A DNA stretch of 64,000 nucleotides from Eudromia elegans (taxonomy: Eukaryota; Chordata; Aves; Tinamiformes; Tinamidae): assembly GCA_003342815.1 (NCBI GenBank), contig PTEX01000163.1:1085542-1149541 (forward strand), read 5' to 3'. Every line of letters starts with the position of its first letter. The stretch's first letter is position 1. The notes under the pieces are model-generated. The model had not been told where the DNA came from. It was given only the letters and a program-made list of their open reading frames with translations, and searched no databases. Shown here one piece after another: positions 49,093 to 59,960 of the stretch. The position numbers and the translations under genes were made by a program.

Positions 49093-49649
49093 CATGGCGG
49101 GACTGGATGTTGTAACAGAGGATATTGGAAATAAACTCTTGAGCAGTGGAAGAGCCATCATTAACACTGACAAAAGTCATTTGTAAGGTTGAGCCATGAT
49201 CAAATAAATGAGAACTGGTAGAAGAAAATATGTCTGTGAACAATTTATAAATGTGAGGCCCAAGTTATCACTTTTGGGAATCAATTAACGTTGTGATACT
49301 CTGTATACAAATGGGCTCAAAATGAGTATTCCCCTTTGATTCAAGCAATGATGCTCTTGTCTTGAATTGTTAATTCTCCTTGCATGGGGCAAGACACTTC
49401 CTCTAATTTTCCTCTAATGTTTAATACCAGTCATCACTGTCATGGACCCCCACCCTGTACAGTGCCTTCACCCCTGCACTTCTCCATCCAAAGTGCCTGG
49501 CATGCCAACCTCGCTCCTAAAAGGACAAAGATACATTTATCCTTTGAAAACAAAAGGGGAAAAAAATTTGGACTGTTCTTTTCAAGAGGGAATCTGTCAT
49601 GTTATTCTTTCCTGGCTCCAGAGTCAAAACGTAAACTGAGTACTAGGGC

Positions 49650-49810
49650 CCTACTTTCACCTTTATCAATTAATTAATCTTTCCATATTGACAGCTGAAT
49701 AACACTTCCTGAACAGAAAAATAAATGCAAATTTCCAAAGGTAATTAACAGTCACTGAATGAGACCAAAGGGCTTTCATCAAAATTACCAATCAGCTTAA
49801 ATTTGAAGAG
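49650..49810. promoter_or_regulatory. Candidate regulatory block with octamer and TAATTA words
   Basis: CAATTAATTAATC at about 49668-49680, the exact octamer ATGCAAAT at 49725-49732, and GGTAATTAACAG shortly after it. The segment is unique and repeat-free. Regulatory role is inferred from motif density. Confidence 0.3.
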
Positions 49811-52179
49811 ATTCTCTCCTCCTCATTTCTTCTTCATCTCATTCAGCCAGTCCTGCTGAATTAGTGCCTAATAGAGTCTCTGACATATTCATATCCTGTC
49901 AAATTCCCATCCTCCCAAAGACCTGTCCTTTTCAAATGTTAATACAGAGGGCGTATGATGTGCAATCGTTGCTATTTTGGATTGAACAGCTGGCTGCATC
50001 GCACCGGGGTAGCTGTGGGAACTCAAGTAAGGGATGTGAGTGTGTGTATGTGCATGTGTGCATGTACTGGTAAACGCCTACTCTTCTGCAAATGATAGCC
50101 TGTGTCTTAAATAACGTTTTCCTAAAAGCTCCTTGCAAGCTTGTTTGCTTTTAGCTCACCACAGCTCCTGGAGGAGAAAGCACTACAGCTTTACGACATG
50201 AAAGAATATGTCCAAATCCCCAAGAGCCAGTTTTGCAGCCCTTTTCTCAATCAAGTTCCTGCTCAGCACATGTCTGGGGCTATCGTTAGCACAGCGGCAC
50301 TGGTGGCCCTCAGCAGAATCTATGTAATTGCAAAAATCTCTTCAGGCTCTACTCACCATAGTCTAATGCTGGATAACCTCAGGGATTTTTTAGTATTACA
50401 GATATTCTCAACAGTGGTCAACTCACACACATCGGGGTGCATCTGTACAGAGCAATGTGATCTCAGGACAGGTCAGGTAATGCAGTCTGAGAAGAAATAG
50501 TAGAAGGCCTCCCATGTCATGGTGAAAAAGATTTTCTCTTCTTGTTTTGTTAATTATTTTAGGCCTGAATCAAAGATTCATGGAGTTGGTATGGAGATTT
50601 CCATTGGCCCCAGCAAGATATGTCCTATAAACCTGTCAGCCCTGGGTGACGTTGTGATATCCAACAAGCAAAATTTCAGTAGAAATTCACTATTCTGTAC
50701 TCTGCATCAGGGCCCTTCTGGAGTCAGGGCTAGATGGGCACAGAGCATGACCTCAGTTAACAATATATACTACACGAAAGCTAATAATTCTGGCTAAAGC
50801 ATATTCAAAACAGAATGCTTGAAGCAAAACTAATGCATTATTCACTGCTTATTGGGAATACAAGAACACAGAGATAGACATCTGAGCCTTGGGCCTTTTC
50901 TGAGATGTACTGTACACTGGCTTAGTGTGCTTATAGCATTACAGTGCCTCTCATGTCATAGATTTTTCATTACTAACATTATTTAAAATCTTGCCCTGTG
51001 ATCAAATAAAAAACAAAAAATGTATGAGTGTTCAGCTTTGCTTTCCAATCGTATACAGTGATGAGAGATGTTTACAATGCCACATTCATTTCCCTGCTGT
51101 AAAATACGCCCGTCCTCTACCTGTAAATTAAATCAAACAAGTACTTGGGGAAAGTCAGAAGATAAAAAAAAAGTGCAATAAATGCCGATTTCTTGTAGGT
51201 AGCTCAAGATAGTTCTGAGCAGAATGCCAGCCTGATCAATTCTGAGACAAAATGCAGACCCTGTTAACATAACTCTTCTCAAAATAGAATTAAAGACCGT
51301 AAGAGGAGAAAAATGTGGTATTTTATATACTTGCAATACATAAACACAAATCTTTGTAAAACATTTCAACAGGCATTGTTATAGCAGTATTGTAGAAAGC
51401 CACATTGGGATTCACTAATCATATGTAGATAGCGTGCAATACAGGCACCTGAATCTGAGCTAATTGCCTTTTAGTCCTTTTACAGTCAATAGGGAAATAG
51501 ACACACTTTGGGGGAGTGATTTATCTCTTCCTAAAGTAGATGTCCAAGAAAGGTCAAATGAACTGCATCCTAAAAGTGCATGTTTCTCTCCACTGACTAT
51601 AAAGGATGAAAAGAATGACTAGCTCAGATGCAAATTAATACACTATAGACATTATACCCTGCAGGTTAGGGAGGAGGTGAGGGATGCTAAAATGTACCTC
51701 TGGATCCTCATCTGACCCAGAACTGTGAAACAAAGATAGAGCACTCTTCTTCTCCAAAGACAGATTTCCAGATTTTCATCAGGTGAGATTTTTTTTGTTC
51801 TGAGGTATTTTTCCTGTACACCAGCTGAAATAGTGTTGTATGCCTGGGTCTGCCCTATGCTATCATATCAGTCACATAAACAAACTTATTTTGCAATTGC
51901 TTCTGCAAATGATCTCACACAATTTGGGGCATCAGCACTTCCAACAGGCAAGCCTGATTAACAGCATTGCCGAAGGCTTGCTGGATCCAGAAGCAGCTTG
52001 ACTGGATCCCAGTGGTAGTTTTACAAGGTATGTCTTGCCTAAATAGTTTTGAGGCCAAGTTCTGATCTTGCCTGATCTTTATGTGCAACTGCAAGTTGGC
52101 TTCAATAGCGTATTTTCTATGCAGCAAACTCTCTTTAAGATGTTACCAACATCTCTTGAGGGATTGACACGGGCCCCAC
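49811..52179. other. Gene-free stretch
   Basis: No recognised exon. A short alternating TG segment lies at 50038-50064. A 119-codon plus-strand frame at 50141-50500 has no known motif. The segment 51440-51610 has a texture I vaguely associate with old amniote interspersed repeats, but I cannot name a family. Confidence 0.5.
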
Positions 52180-52420
52180 TTATTCCCTGCTGGAAAACAG
52201 ACTGAACTATAAAAGGAATGCAATTATATGCACTACTTTTATCCAAAATTCTCACTAGCTTCGCTATGATTTATCCTTTTAAAAAGCTGCACACTAATGA
52301 GGCTCGTTTGCCTGTGATACCATTGTTCGTCTCAATGATTGCTTTCAGGATAATCAAATTATGGTATGATTTCTAAGGAACACTCATGCATTCCATTGTA
52401 AAGAGAAATAATTGTGAGAG
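52180..52420. promoter_or_regulatory. Candidate conserved non-coding element
   Basis: Unique sequence with CACACTAATGAGG, CCATTGTTCG (SOX-like), GGATAATCAAATTATGG and CAATGATTG words within 240 bp. The surroundings are plainer. Regulatory role is inferred. Confidence 0.3.
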
Positions 52421-53099
52421 GAAGCATTACCTGAAGTCAGGGTGCTTGATTTCAATAGCATTGAGCTTGTATTTTCAAGGTTGGACCCTGAAACGATGTC
52501 TTAAAAGACGGTACTTCAGTTTCACATGACCTCAGAAAAAGGTATTTTTAAAATGTGAAAGGAAAGCCAAAATACAGTCACATGTACTAGCATGTGATCT
52601 TATCATAAGGCAAGTTTAAAAATACAGCTACACGAGGCTGATGCTCACTAGATCAAAAATCAGAAGGTACTTTGTTCACATTACCAGCAACAAAGCCGTG
52701 TTGGATGATTTATTATAATGTCACTAAAACCTCTTGATATATTTAGAAAGTGGTAATGGTAAAGGTTATAATTCCTTTGAGGGACAATAGTGATGAAATA
52801 AACCACGAGGGTCAAGTGGATTATGACCTCATGAAAACTCGAATAATGGAGACGGCGCTTGGTAAACTTCCTTCTAATAGATAATGCCTTAAACAATTTT
52901 AAAGCTGCTTAGCACTCAGTTCAGCCCTGCCATGGGCTTCCAAATGTCTAGCTGTTATTAGAGAAACCCTGGGAATTATTGCTGTCGCTACAAATCTTGC
53001 CGTGGCTCTGAATTTCCATTTTACTGCGAGCCCTCTTGCAACACTCTGAAGTTCACCACAGAGACTACGCAGGCACCCGCCCGTGGATACTCCCTACCG
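52421..53099. other. Gene-free stretch
   Basis: Nothing recognised beyond AT-rich unique sequence. Confidence 0.5.
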
Positions 53100-53430
53100 A
53101 AAATTTATGGCGTAGGTGCTTATACAGAATTTGTGAATCCAATTTAGAGCTTGTAATGCATCCTGGATTGTTATATTAATAATCACACCAGACAGCATTT
53201 ATTTTGCTACTGTATAGTATTGTCAGGGGATCAAAGTATTTCTGAGATCGCGCAGTAGGGGAAGATGAATGATACAGCTGACTGTTTTACGTGCTTTGCA
53301 AAAGGAAATACTACCAGTCGTTGGTTTGCTTATCTGCATAGGCAATATATAAAGTGCATGCAAATTCTGCATAAACAATTATGTTAACCACCCGACTTTA
53401 CAACAGAGCTTATTTATACAGGAGTTCACT
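53100..53430. promoter_or_regulatory. Candidate regulatory block with octamer plus SOX-like pair
   Basis: The exact octamer ATGCAAAT (53358-53365) is followed nine bases later by AACAAT (53374-53379), preceded by AATATATAAAG. Further words are TTATATTAATAATCAC and CCAATTTAGAGC. POU and SOX sites close together are a known enhancer arrangement, but the spacing here is wider than the classical composite, so co-binding is inference. Confidence 0.3.
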
Positions 53431-54924
53431 GGTGACATATTGGCTTGAATGCCCATATAGAAACCTAATGGCAAATGGTGACCACCTTTATGTGCCTAAG
53501 TATGTTCTAGTTCATGAATGCTATAAAGCGGTAAATGGGATCATTCCCATAGTGATTTGTGTCCATGAGTCACTCGACTAAGGCTACTCATGAACATAGT
53601 TTGGCCTCTGTCATTTGCATTCCTCCTGCAGCTTGCCTCCTGCGCCTCACCCTACTTGACCAGAGCAAGCATTTCTTCTGGTGTTATATTAAAATTTAAG
53701 GTATTAAACTGGCAAGTTCTGAAGAAACTTTGTGCATAAAACAGCATACTGAGGCATACCTGTAGAGTTCTACAGACAAATGAACAAAAATTCCTCCCCT
53801 AGTAACAGAGAGAACTGTTTGAGGCCACACTATGTCCACTTCAAAGACAGCGGGAAGGAGGGAGAAACAAGAAGATTACCTAATGCTTCCTCGGTTGTGA
53901 TGATGGCAGGCCTGTGAGAGCATCAGCCTGAGATGTGAACGGGGCGATCAGCTGTTGTTGACAGAGGGATTTTTGATTGATTTTAAATTAAGGTCACTGT
54001 CCTCAGGCCAGAGCTAGATTTGATTATTTCTGGCACGTTTTAGAAGGGTGAGAGAAACTTGTTTGCAACCATCTCTTCAGTGACTCAATATGTAATGAAG
54101 GTTTCTCCAGTGGGCTTTGACACTTCAAACTTCCATAATGTGCAGTGAATCTGTGCAACATTTCCACATTCCCATCAGAATTAGCACTGGCGTCCTTTAA
54201 AAATGTAATTCTGAATAACAGGCTTTTACTTCTAAGAGTCTGTGACATCAACACAAATGTCATCTGCACTCTTGCCAAGAGTGTGCATAGAGCACAACAG
54301 GCTTGTCCATAACTGGGCATATAGCAGTCTACAACTGATAAATCACCTAGTGAAATATCAGTCCACGTGTCACTTAATAAATACATGTAACAACATCCTT
54401 TCCAGACATTGATTGAAGGTTGTAATGTAGTCTAAACACTCTCGTGACAGCTGGCAATCCCGGAACATTAACTGCAACTGTTCTTCCAAAACAGAACATT
54501 TTCACACTCTTAAATTCAGTAGTTCAGACACACTGTTTCAAATACACTGTTTTATTGTTGAGCGACCAATCTTCCTAGCAGATCTGGACACTGTCCTACA
54601 CAGCCCAATTGGTTGCAAATGTTCCCAGCTGCCCCTGCACATATTTACAACACTCTTCCATTTACTTCTGTCATCTTCCAGAAATCCACTTACCTTTTTA
54701 GCATCTTTTTTTTTTTTTCCCACAAAATACTGACTCTAATAAAATTGTGGACACCAGAAAATTAACTCAGATAAGATGTTAAATCAGAGCTGCACCTGCC
54801 TAATTACTACTATATGTGTACTAATGGGTACACAGTGGCTATTAATGCATAAAGTGAAGAGCATAAGAACAGTACATGCCCAGCCTTGAACATTTGTGAC
54901 CCAGGGAACTCTTTTCAAGGTGTA
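53431..54924. other. Gene-free stretch
   Basis: No recognised exon or repeat. A T run at 54706-54718 lies about 200 bases before the ancient CR1 fragment. Confidence 0.5.
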
Positions 54925-55500
54925 ATTTAGCAGCCCTCAGTGGATTTCCCTTCCGTAAGTTTGTCCAGACTCTTATTAGAGCCAAATAACTTTCAGCATT
55001 CAGAGTATCCTACGGCAAGGAGCTCCACAGTTATGTCTCAAGTGAATTATGGTCATTTGAACCTGCCATCCACCTAGCCTCATTTAACAGCCTCTGCCTC
55101 TTGCACTGGAAGGCACAGCACTCCATCTCTATCCTCCATCCATGAGTATGGATCATCTCCAGCTCCAGCATGATTTTAGGTACCTCTATCATATCTGTCT
55201 CCTCAGTTATCTCTTTCCCAAGCTGCACCTGCCTAATTAGAAAGCCATTTCATACTACCAGTTACTATGTCTAGCCCCCTCTGTACCGTTTCCAGCACTG
55301 CCCTGCCCCTTGTGAGATGGCGAGATGAAAGCTACAGCAATGCTCAGGATGCAGATGCACGACGGATTGATAACACAGCATAAATTCTCTGTTTTCTTCT
55401 CCATCGCTTTGCTCACAATTCCTAACATCTGACTCACTCTTTTGGCTGTGGCCGAGCATAGAGCTGATGTTTTCCAAGCCGCGCTTGTTCATGGTTCCTC
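54925..55500 (-). mobile_element. Ancient CR1-type LINE 3' region, antisense, about 575 bp
   Basis: The plus strand tracks the reverse complement of the 3' region of old amniote CR1 elements. Ordered landmarks are GTTTGTCCAGACTCTTATTA, TCCTACGGCAAGGAGCTCCA with CAG following, ACCTCTATCATATCTG, CTTTCCCAAGCTG, GTACCGTTTCCAGCACTG, a TTGTGAGATGGCGAGATGAA block, ATTCTCTGTTTTCTTCTCCA, CAATTCCTAACATCTGACTC and GAGCTGATGTTTTCCAAG. Divergence is much higher than for the 25559 copy and the frame is fully broken, so it inserted much earlier. Identification is by pattern memory and the ends are approximate. Short minus-strand frames inside it are relics or shadows. Confidence 0.8.
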
Positions 55501-56154
55501 AGCCTGGGAAAAGTGACCACCACAATCCTTCCGTGCTAAGGAGCGAAAGAGAAACGACCAACTGCATCCACATATTGTGCTGTTGGAAAAAAAATTAAGG
55601 AGGATAAACAGAAGTAGATATGAAATCCTGAGACACTGCACAATGCCCTCTCAGGCAGCTTGACCTAAATTCCTATGGGGAATGAGGAAGCCACATATTT
55701 TGGGCATTTGAAGCAAAACTAGACAAATGACCATAAATTATACTACATGGGACATTCCTGCCCTCTTTGGGAAGATGGATTAGGCAGATGATCTACTATT
55801 TTTTTTTTCTAATTCCTACAATGTCCTGAGTGCATGTGTTTTAGTATTTCTTAAATCATAATCTGTTTGATCCAGAACCAGTCAAAGGTTTTGAAATGCA
55901 CATTAAACCGCAAAAGGAAATCTTGAGCAGTTTGTTAATATCAACAGAAATCCAGATGGAATTACAATCATCTTTTATGTACAATTGAGGGCATATTATG
56001 TAATGCTAGACATGGATTTAGTTTAATGCACTGCACCTTCCAATAACCTGCTGGCAACTCTAATAGCAATTTGATATCTACAAAACACTGTGTGCCATTG
56101 ACAAAACCATTTTAAAACTGACAGTCCATGGCTAAAGGCTCGGATGTTCAGGTT
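55501..56154. other. Gene-free AT-rich stretch
   Basis: No exon or element is recognised. It is the last AT-rich segment before the composition change. Confidence 0.5.
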
Positions 56155-56360
56155 CTTTTGGGAAAATAAGGATGAGAGGGTGAAAACAACAAATGAAGAA
56201 ACAAGGTAGAAAGGTCCAGAGAAAGAAAAACAAGAAAGAGGGGGAAGTTGAAAAAATTTTTTTAAAAAAAGCAAATGAGAAACATGGTCCATGAGAGGAT
56301 GATGGGAATATGGAGGGGGCAGAAGGTCAAAACTTAAGAAAGGCACAGGGCAAAATCCGT
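56155..56360. repeat. Purine-rich tract
   Basis: The plus strand is strongly purine-biased (GAGAGGGTGAAAACAAC, GAGAAAGAAAAACAAG, AAAGAGGGGGAAG) with a central A/T homopolymer stretch near 56255-56272. On the minus strand it reads as a Phe/Ser/Leu-rich low-complexity peptide. Confidence 0.7.
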
Positions 56361-56394
56361 GAGATTTCCTCAGGAGGACGAAGCTGTGGCTGCA

Positions 56395-57273
56395 GCCCCC
56401 TCCCCAGCGTTCAGTCCCGTTGTTCCTGCAGACGCTGACGCTGGTACCCGCGACCCTCGCTGAGCCACAGCCTGCCCCAACATCGGGTCGGCCACCACGG
56501 GGGCTTGGACCCCTCCAGGCCCCTGGCCAGGGTCTGCTCGCCGGCTGCCTCCTGCCTGACAGCCCCAACACCTCCCTGCGACACCGGGACCTTCACACAC
56601 CCCCTCGCACACACACGTCCCCTCATGCGGAGCCCCCTGCACACCCTGCTCACACTGCATCCCCACGGAGGGGCCCTCTGCCCCCAACACACAGCCCGCA
56701 CACCCCCTCGCACACACACGTCACGCACCACCCCGCACGAACCACCCTCCCCACCGGGCACCCTGCGCACGCGCTCCCCTCCCTCGCAAGCACACGCTGT
56801 CACTGCTGTGCTCAGGCACACAGGGCACCTCTTCACACACACACCCCACTCCGTACAGCAGCACGCCTGCCCAGCAACACCCCCCACACACACCTCGTGC
56901 ACGGCCCCCCCACACGCACAGTGCTCGCCTCCCACGCTCCTCGTGCACACAGCCTCACCCTCCCCACAGCTCTCCTCGCGCACAGCTCCCCCACACCTCC
57001 CTCCCTGGCTCCCCACACCCGCGCACCACACAGCCCCGTCACCCCCTCCGTGCACACACAGGCACGCACACCCACACTCCTCCCCACAGCGCCCTACACC
57101 CTGCCGCGCGCACAGCCCCACACGTGCACGCGCGGACAAGCACCCCTCCAGGCACACACACACGGACACGCACCCCCCCCACGGACACGCAGACAGGCAC
57201 ACACATCCCGCACAAGCACCCCTAAGACACCCCAGGCGCACACACCCGCAGAGGCGCGCACGTTGACACACAC
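56395..57273. repeat. C-rich, CA-rich low-complexity block
   Basis: About 0.9 kb in which the plus strand is dominated by CACAC, CCCC and GCACGC words with very little T. Imperfect CACACACG, CCCCACAC and CACGCACACC units recur without a clean long period. The strand bias keeps several frames open, including a plus-strand frame from 56420 into the assembly gap and a 325-codon minus-strand frame 56411-57388 rich in Cys, Gly, Val and Arg. Both are artefacts of composition in my reading. Alternating CA/CG steps favour left-handed DNA, and the G-rich minus strand may form quadruplexes. Confidence 0.8.
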
Positions 57274-57377
57274 ACAACATATACACACAACATATACACA
57301 CAGCATATACGCACAGCATATACACAACATATACGCACAACATATACGCACAACATATACGCACAACATATACGCAC
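57274..57377. repeat. 13-bp tandem array, unit ACAACATATACGC
   Basis: About eight copies of ACAACATATACGC or close variants (CAGCATATACGCA, ACAACATATACAC). The last four are essentially perfect; the early ones vary at the end of the unit and one is shortened. It abuts the CpG island. Confidence 0.93.
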
Positions 57378-57381
57378 AGCA

Positions 57382-58720
57382 CGCGCACACCACGCGCGCA
57401 CCCCGAACGCCCCCCCCGCGCGGCGCCTCCAACGGCTGCCCCGGCGCGCGCGGCCGTTGCGGGCGGGGCGGCCGCCTGACACTTCCCCCGCAGCCCCCCC
57501 NNNNNNNNNNNNNNNNNNNNNNNNNNNNNNNNNNNNNNNNNNNNNNNNNNNNNNNNNNNNNNNNNNNNNNNNNNNNNNNNNNNNNNNNNNNNNNNNNNNN
57601 NNNNNNNNNNNNNNNNNNNNNNNNNNNNNNNNNNNNNNNNNNNNNNNNNNNNNNNNNNNNNNNNNNNNNNNNNNNNNNNNNNNNNNNNNNNNNNNNNNNN
57701 NNNNNNNNNNNNNNNNNNNNNNNNNNNNNNNNNNNNNNNNNNNNNNNNNNNNNNNNNNNNNNNNNNNNNNNNNNNNNNNNNNNNNNNNNNNNNNNNNNNN
57801 NNNNNNNNNNNNNNNNNNNNNNNNNNNNNNNNNNNNNNNNNNNNNNNNNNNNNNNNNNNNNNNNNNNNNNNNNNNNNNNNNNNNNNNNNNNNNNNNNNNN
57901 NNNNNNNNNNNNNNNNNNNNNNNNNNNNNNNNNNNNNNNNNNNNNNNNNNNNNNNNNNNNNNNNNNNNNNNNNNNNNNNNNNNNNNNNNNNNNNNNNNNN
58001 NNNNNNNNNNNNNNNNNNNNNNNNNNNNNNNNNNNNNNNNNNNNNNNNNNNNNNNNNNNNNNNNNNNNNNNNNNNNNNNNNNNNNNNNNNNNNNNNNNNN
58101 NNNNNNNNNNNNNNNNNNNNNNNNNNNNNNNNNNNNNNNNNNNNNTGTGCGGCGCCCGCGGGCGTCCCGGGGGCCGCTGGGGACCGGGCGCCGGGCGGCA
58201 GGAGGGGAGGGCCCGCGCGCAGCTCCCTGGAAGGAGGCGCGGGGCTCCGCGCTGCGCGTCCTGCTCGGCCGCCGAGCCGGCCGGGGACGCGCGCCCGCAG
58301 CCAGCGAGCGACCCCGTTAACGGCGGTTCAAGTGCCTGGCCCCGGGAGCCGAAGGGAGGCCTGGAGGGAGATTAAAAATTCATGGTGTATTTAAAGGCTG
58401 ACAGTAACGTGATTATTCGGGTGCCTCCCCGCAGTGCTTAGCGAGTGGCCGGGGCGACACGCGTACGCGTGCACCGGGACGTTGAGGTCGGGGGTTGTGT
58501 TTTGCAGCGGTTTGGGTCCTGCGTGGAGGTGGCCGGGACGGCGAGCTGTCAACCTGCGCCCTCGGTGCCTTCGTGGAGGGAGTTAGTTGCCATTTTGGGG
58601 GGCGAGGTGGCTGCGGCTCGGGTGTCCCTCCCTGCGCACCAGGGCGCAGGGTGTGCGTCGTGGCGGCTGCTCTGTCGCTCAAGTTCTGCGCCTGTCAGGG
58701 GAGAGATGCTGCAGGATGCA
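57382..58720. promoter_or_regulatory. CpG island, probable gene promoter, interrupted by assembly gap
   Basis: Both sides of the gap are extremely GC- and CpG-rich. The left side has CCACGCGCGCACC, CCCGCGCGGCGCC, GGCGCGCGCGGCCG and GGGCGGGGCGGCCG, the last holding a GC-box (Sp1-type GGGGCGG). The right side has GGCGCCCGCGGGCGTCC and CGCGCGCAGCTCC words and stays CpG-rich to about 58700. Islands of this size in birds usually mark promoters and first exons. No translation on either side is recognised, so gene identity and direction are unknown. Acceptor-like words occur at 57480-57493 (CTGAC then ACTTCCCCCGCAG) and at 58494-58507 (GTTGTGTTTTGCAG) on the plus strand, and neither is proof of an exon. 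Confidence 0.75.
57501..58145. other. Assembly gap, 645 N
   Basis: An unbroken run of N. It lies inside the CpG island, a frequent failure point because very GC-rich DNA is under-sampled. The true length may differ from the run of N. Confidence 1.
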
Positions 58721-59885
58721 AGTGCTGCGTGCAGGAGTTGCAGTGCAGTAATGATTCAGCTCTCCGCCTCCTCCCCCCCTGCTCTTTTTAGGAGATTGGT
58801 TTTGCTTAGCTTTACTTGCTGTTGTTTACACTGGTCTCCTCTGATGCTGCTCTCATCGGGATTCTTTGACGTTAAAGAATAATTAAAATGCAAGATGTGA
58901 AATACGCATGTTGCCCAGCGGGGATTATTGTTTAAAAGGGCAGAGTACCTGGTTACTAAAGAATTCTTCATGTTTCTTCCATTAAAATGTAATGCATAAA
59001 TGTCCTTATTTATACTAGTAACCTCTCATGTCGTTTGTCACCTGCGAATTGACTTAACATTTGAAATAAAGGTTTTTTCATATTTGAATATGCGATTGAA
59101 CAGAGTATTCCAGGCATAACATTAGTATGGGAAGGAAAATCAGCACGCTCTGTTTTTTCTGTGTGTGATTTTTGGAAAAGCCTTTTTTCCCTTTTCATGA
59201 CCGTAGGAGCCATGATCTGATTAATTGGCTATAACTACAGCGAGGACTCGGTCCATGCACATTTTCCTGCACGACCATGCTCGGGCTGTGCATTCGATCT
59301 ATGCACGCTCACTGTTCTGCCCTTGGAGCCTCTGATCAATTTTGTGGTGTTTCTGCAAGAGGCTCCAATAGGAGTCTCACTGAGACAGTAAAATCTATTT
59401 CACGTTGCGATATGATTGAAGCCAAACTCGAAGGGGGAGGAGGGAGGGCTAGCAATGAGTCGGCTGGAGGGTGATGCTGAGTTTCCATGTGTGTGTAAAA
59501 TTCTGGAGGGCTTCCAGGAGCGAGCGCTATCTGGGCCTGGCTGCGCATCTCCAGGAGGATGGTTTTTGCAGGGTCCTGCTCGCTTCCTAGGAGGAATGCA
59601 AACTGTGCTGAGCAATTGCAGCACGCGGGGGCTGCGCCATGAGCCTGGGCTGAGGACGGAGCCAGGCGGGTTAGCCGTGCAGGAGGCTCAGCACGCGTGG
59701 GACGAGCAGGTAGCTGTGGACGTGCTACAGCTCCGGGCAGCTGGCATTGGCCAGGAGCTGTGCTGGAAACCTGCAGCCGAGCAGAGCCTGCAGCAGCGCG
59801 AGCTGCAGGGGGGAACGCGCTCGCTTGTAACAAAGGGGGCTGGCGCATCTCCCGCCTCGGGAACTGCTCCTGAGAAAATTTGGCT
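58721..59885. other. Gene-free flank or intron, CpG-moderate
   Basis: AT-rich from 58790 to 59400, then GC-richer from 59480 to 59850 with scattered CpG. In that part both strands stay open for 187 codons (plus 59416-59979, minus 59336-59899). The frames have no recognisable domain and the plus one runs into the MIR-like fragment, so I do not call a gene. This could be intron 1 of the gene served by the CpG island if that gene is on the plus strand. Confidence 0.5.
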
Positions 59886-59960
59886 GCTACCTCTGCCACA
59901 AATTCATGGTGTAGATTTGGGCAAATCGTTTAACCGTTCCCTGCCTCCCTTCTCCTTGCC
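59886..59960 (+). mobile_element. MIR-like SINE fragment, sense
   Basis: The order CTACCTCTGCCACAAATTCA, TGGTGTAGATTTGGGCAAAT, CGTTTAACCGTTCCCTGCCT, CCCTTCTCC follows the MIR core (CTCTGCCACTTACTAG, TGTGTGACCTTGGGCAAGT, ACTTAACCTCTCTG, CCTCAGTTTCC). It is short and decayed. Identification is by pattern memory. Confidence 0.55.

Larger units (their letters stand above)
46461..49649. other. Gene-free stretch
   Basis: No recognised exon. Simple repeats include T runs at 47457-47468 and 49075-49092 and an alternating TA segment at 48309-48338. The GC-rich part at 48360-48690 gives proline/arginine-rich shadow frames on both strands. A 91-codon plus-strand frame at 46985-47260 contains a hydrophobic, membrane-segment-like stretch of about 22 residues but nothing familiar. 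Confidence 0.5.

Noticed and set aside
56023..56571. 182-codon minus-strand frame
   Set aside because: It spans the purine-rich tract and the edge of the C-rich block, and the translated sequence is low complexity.
56411..57388. 325-codon Cys/Val/Gly-rich minus-strand frame
   Set aside because: It is the complement of the CA-rich block and the 13-bp array. The Cys/Tyr/Val repeats at its start come from the array.
57480..57493. Branch-point plus acceptor-like word just before the gap
   Set aside because: It lies inside a CpG island next to C homopolymer, where such words arise by chance, and the putative exon is unsequenced.
56420..58375. Very long plus-strand open frame of 651 codons
   Set aside because: It crosses 645 N bases read as unknown residues, and its known part is CA-rich low-complexity sequence with His/Pro/Thr periodicity. 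No domain is visible.
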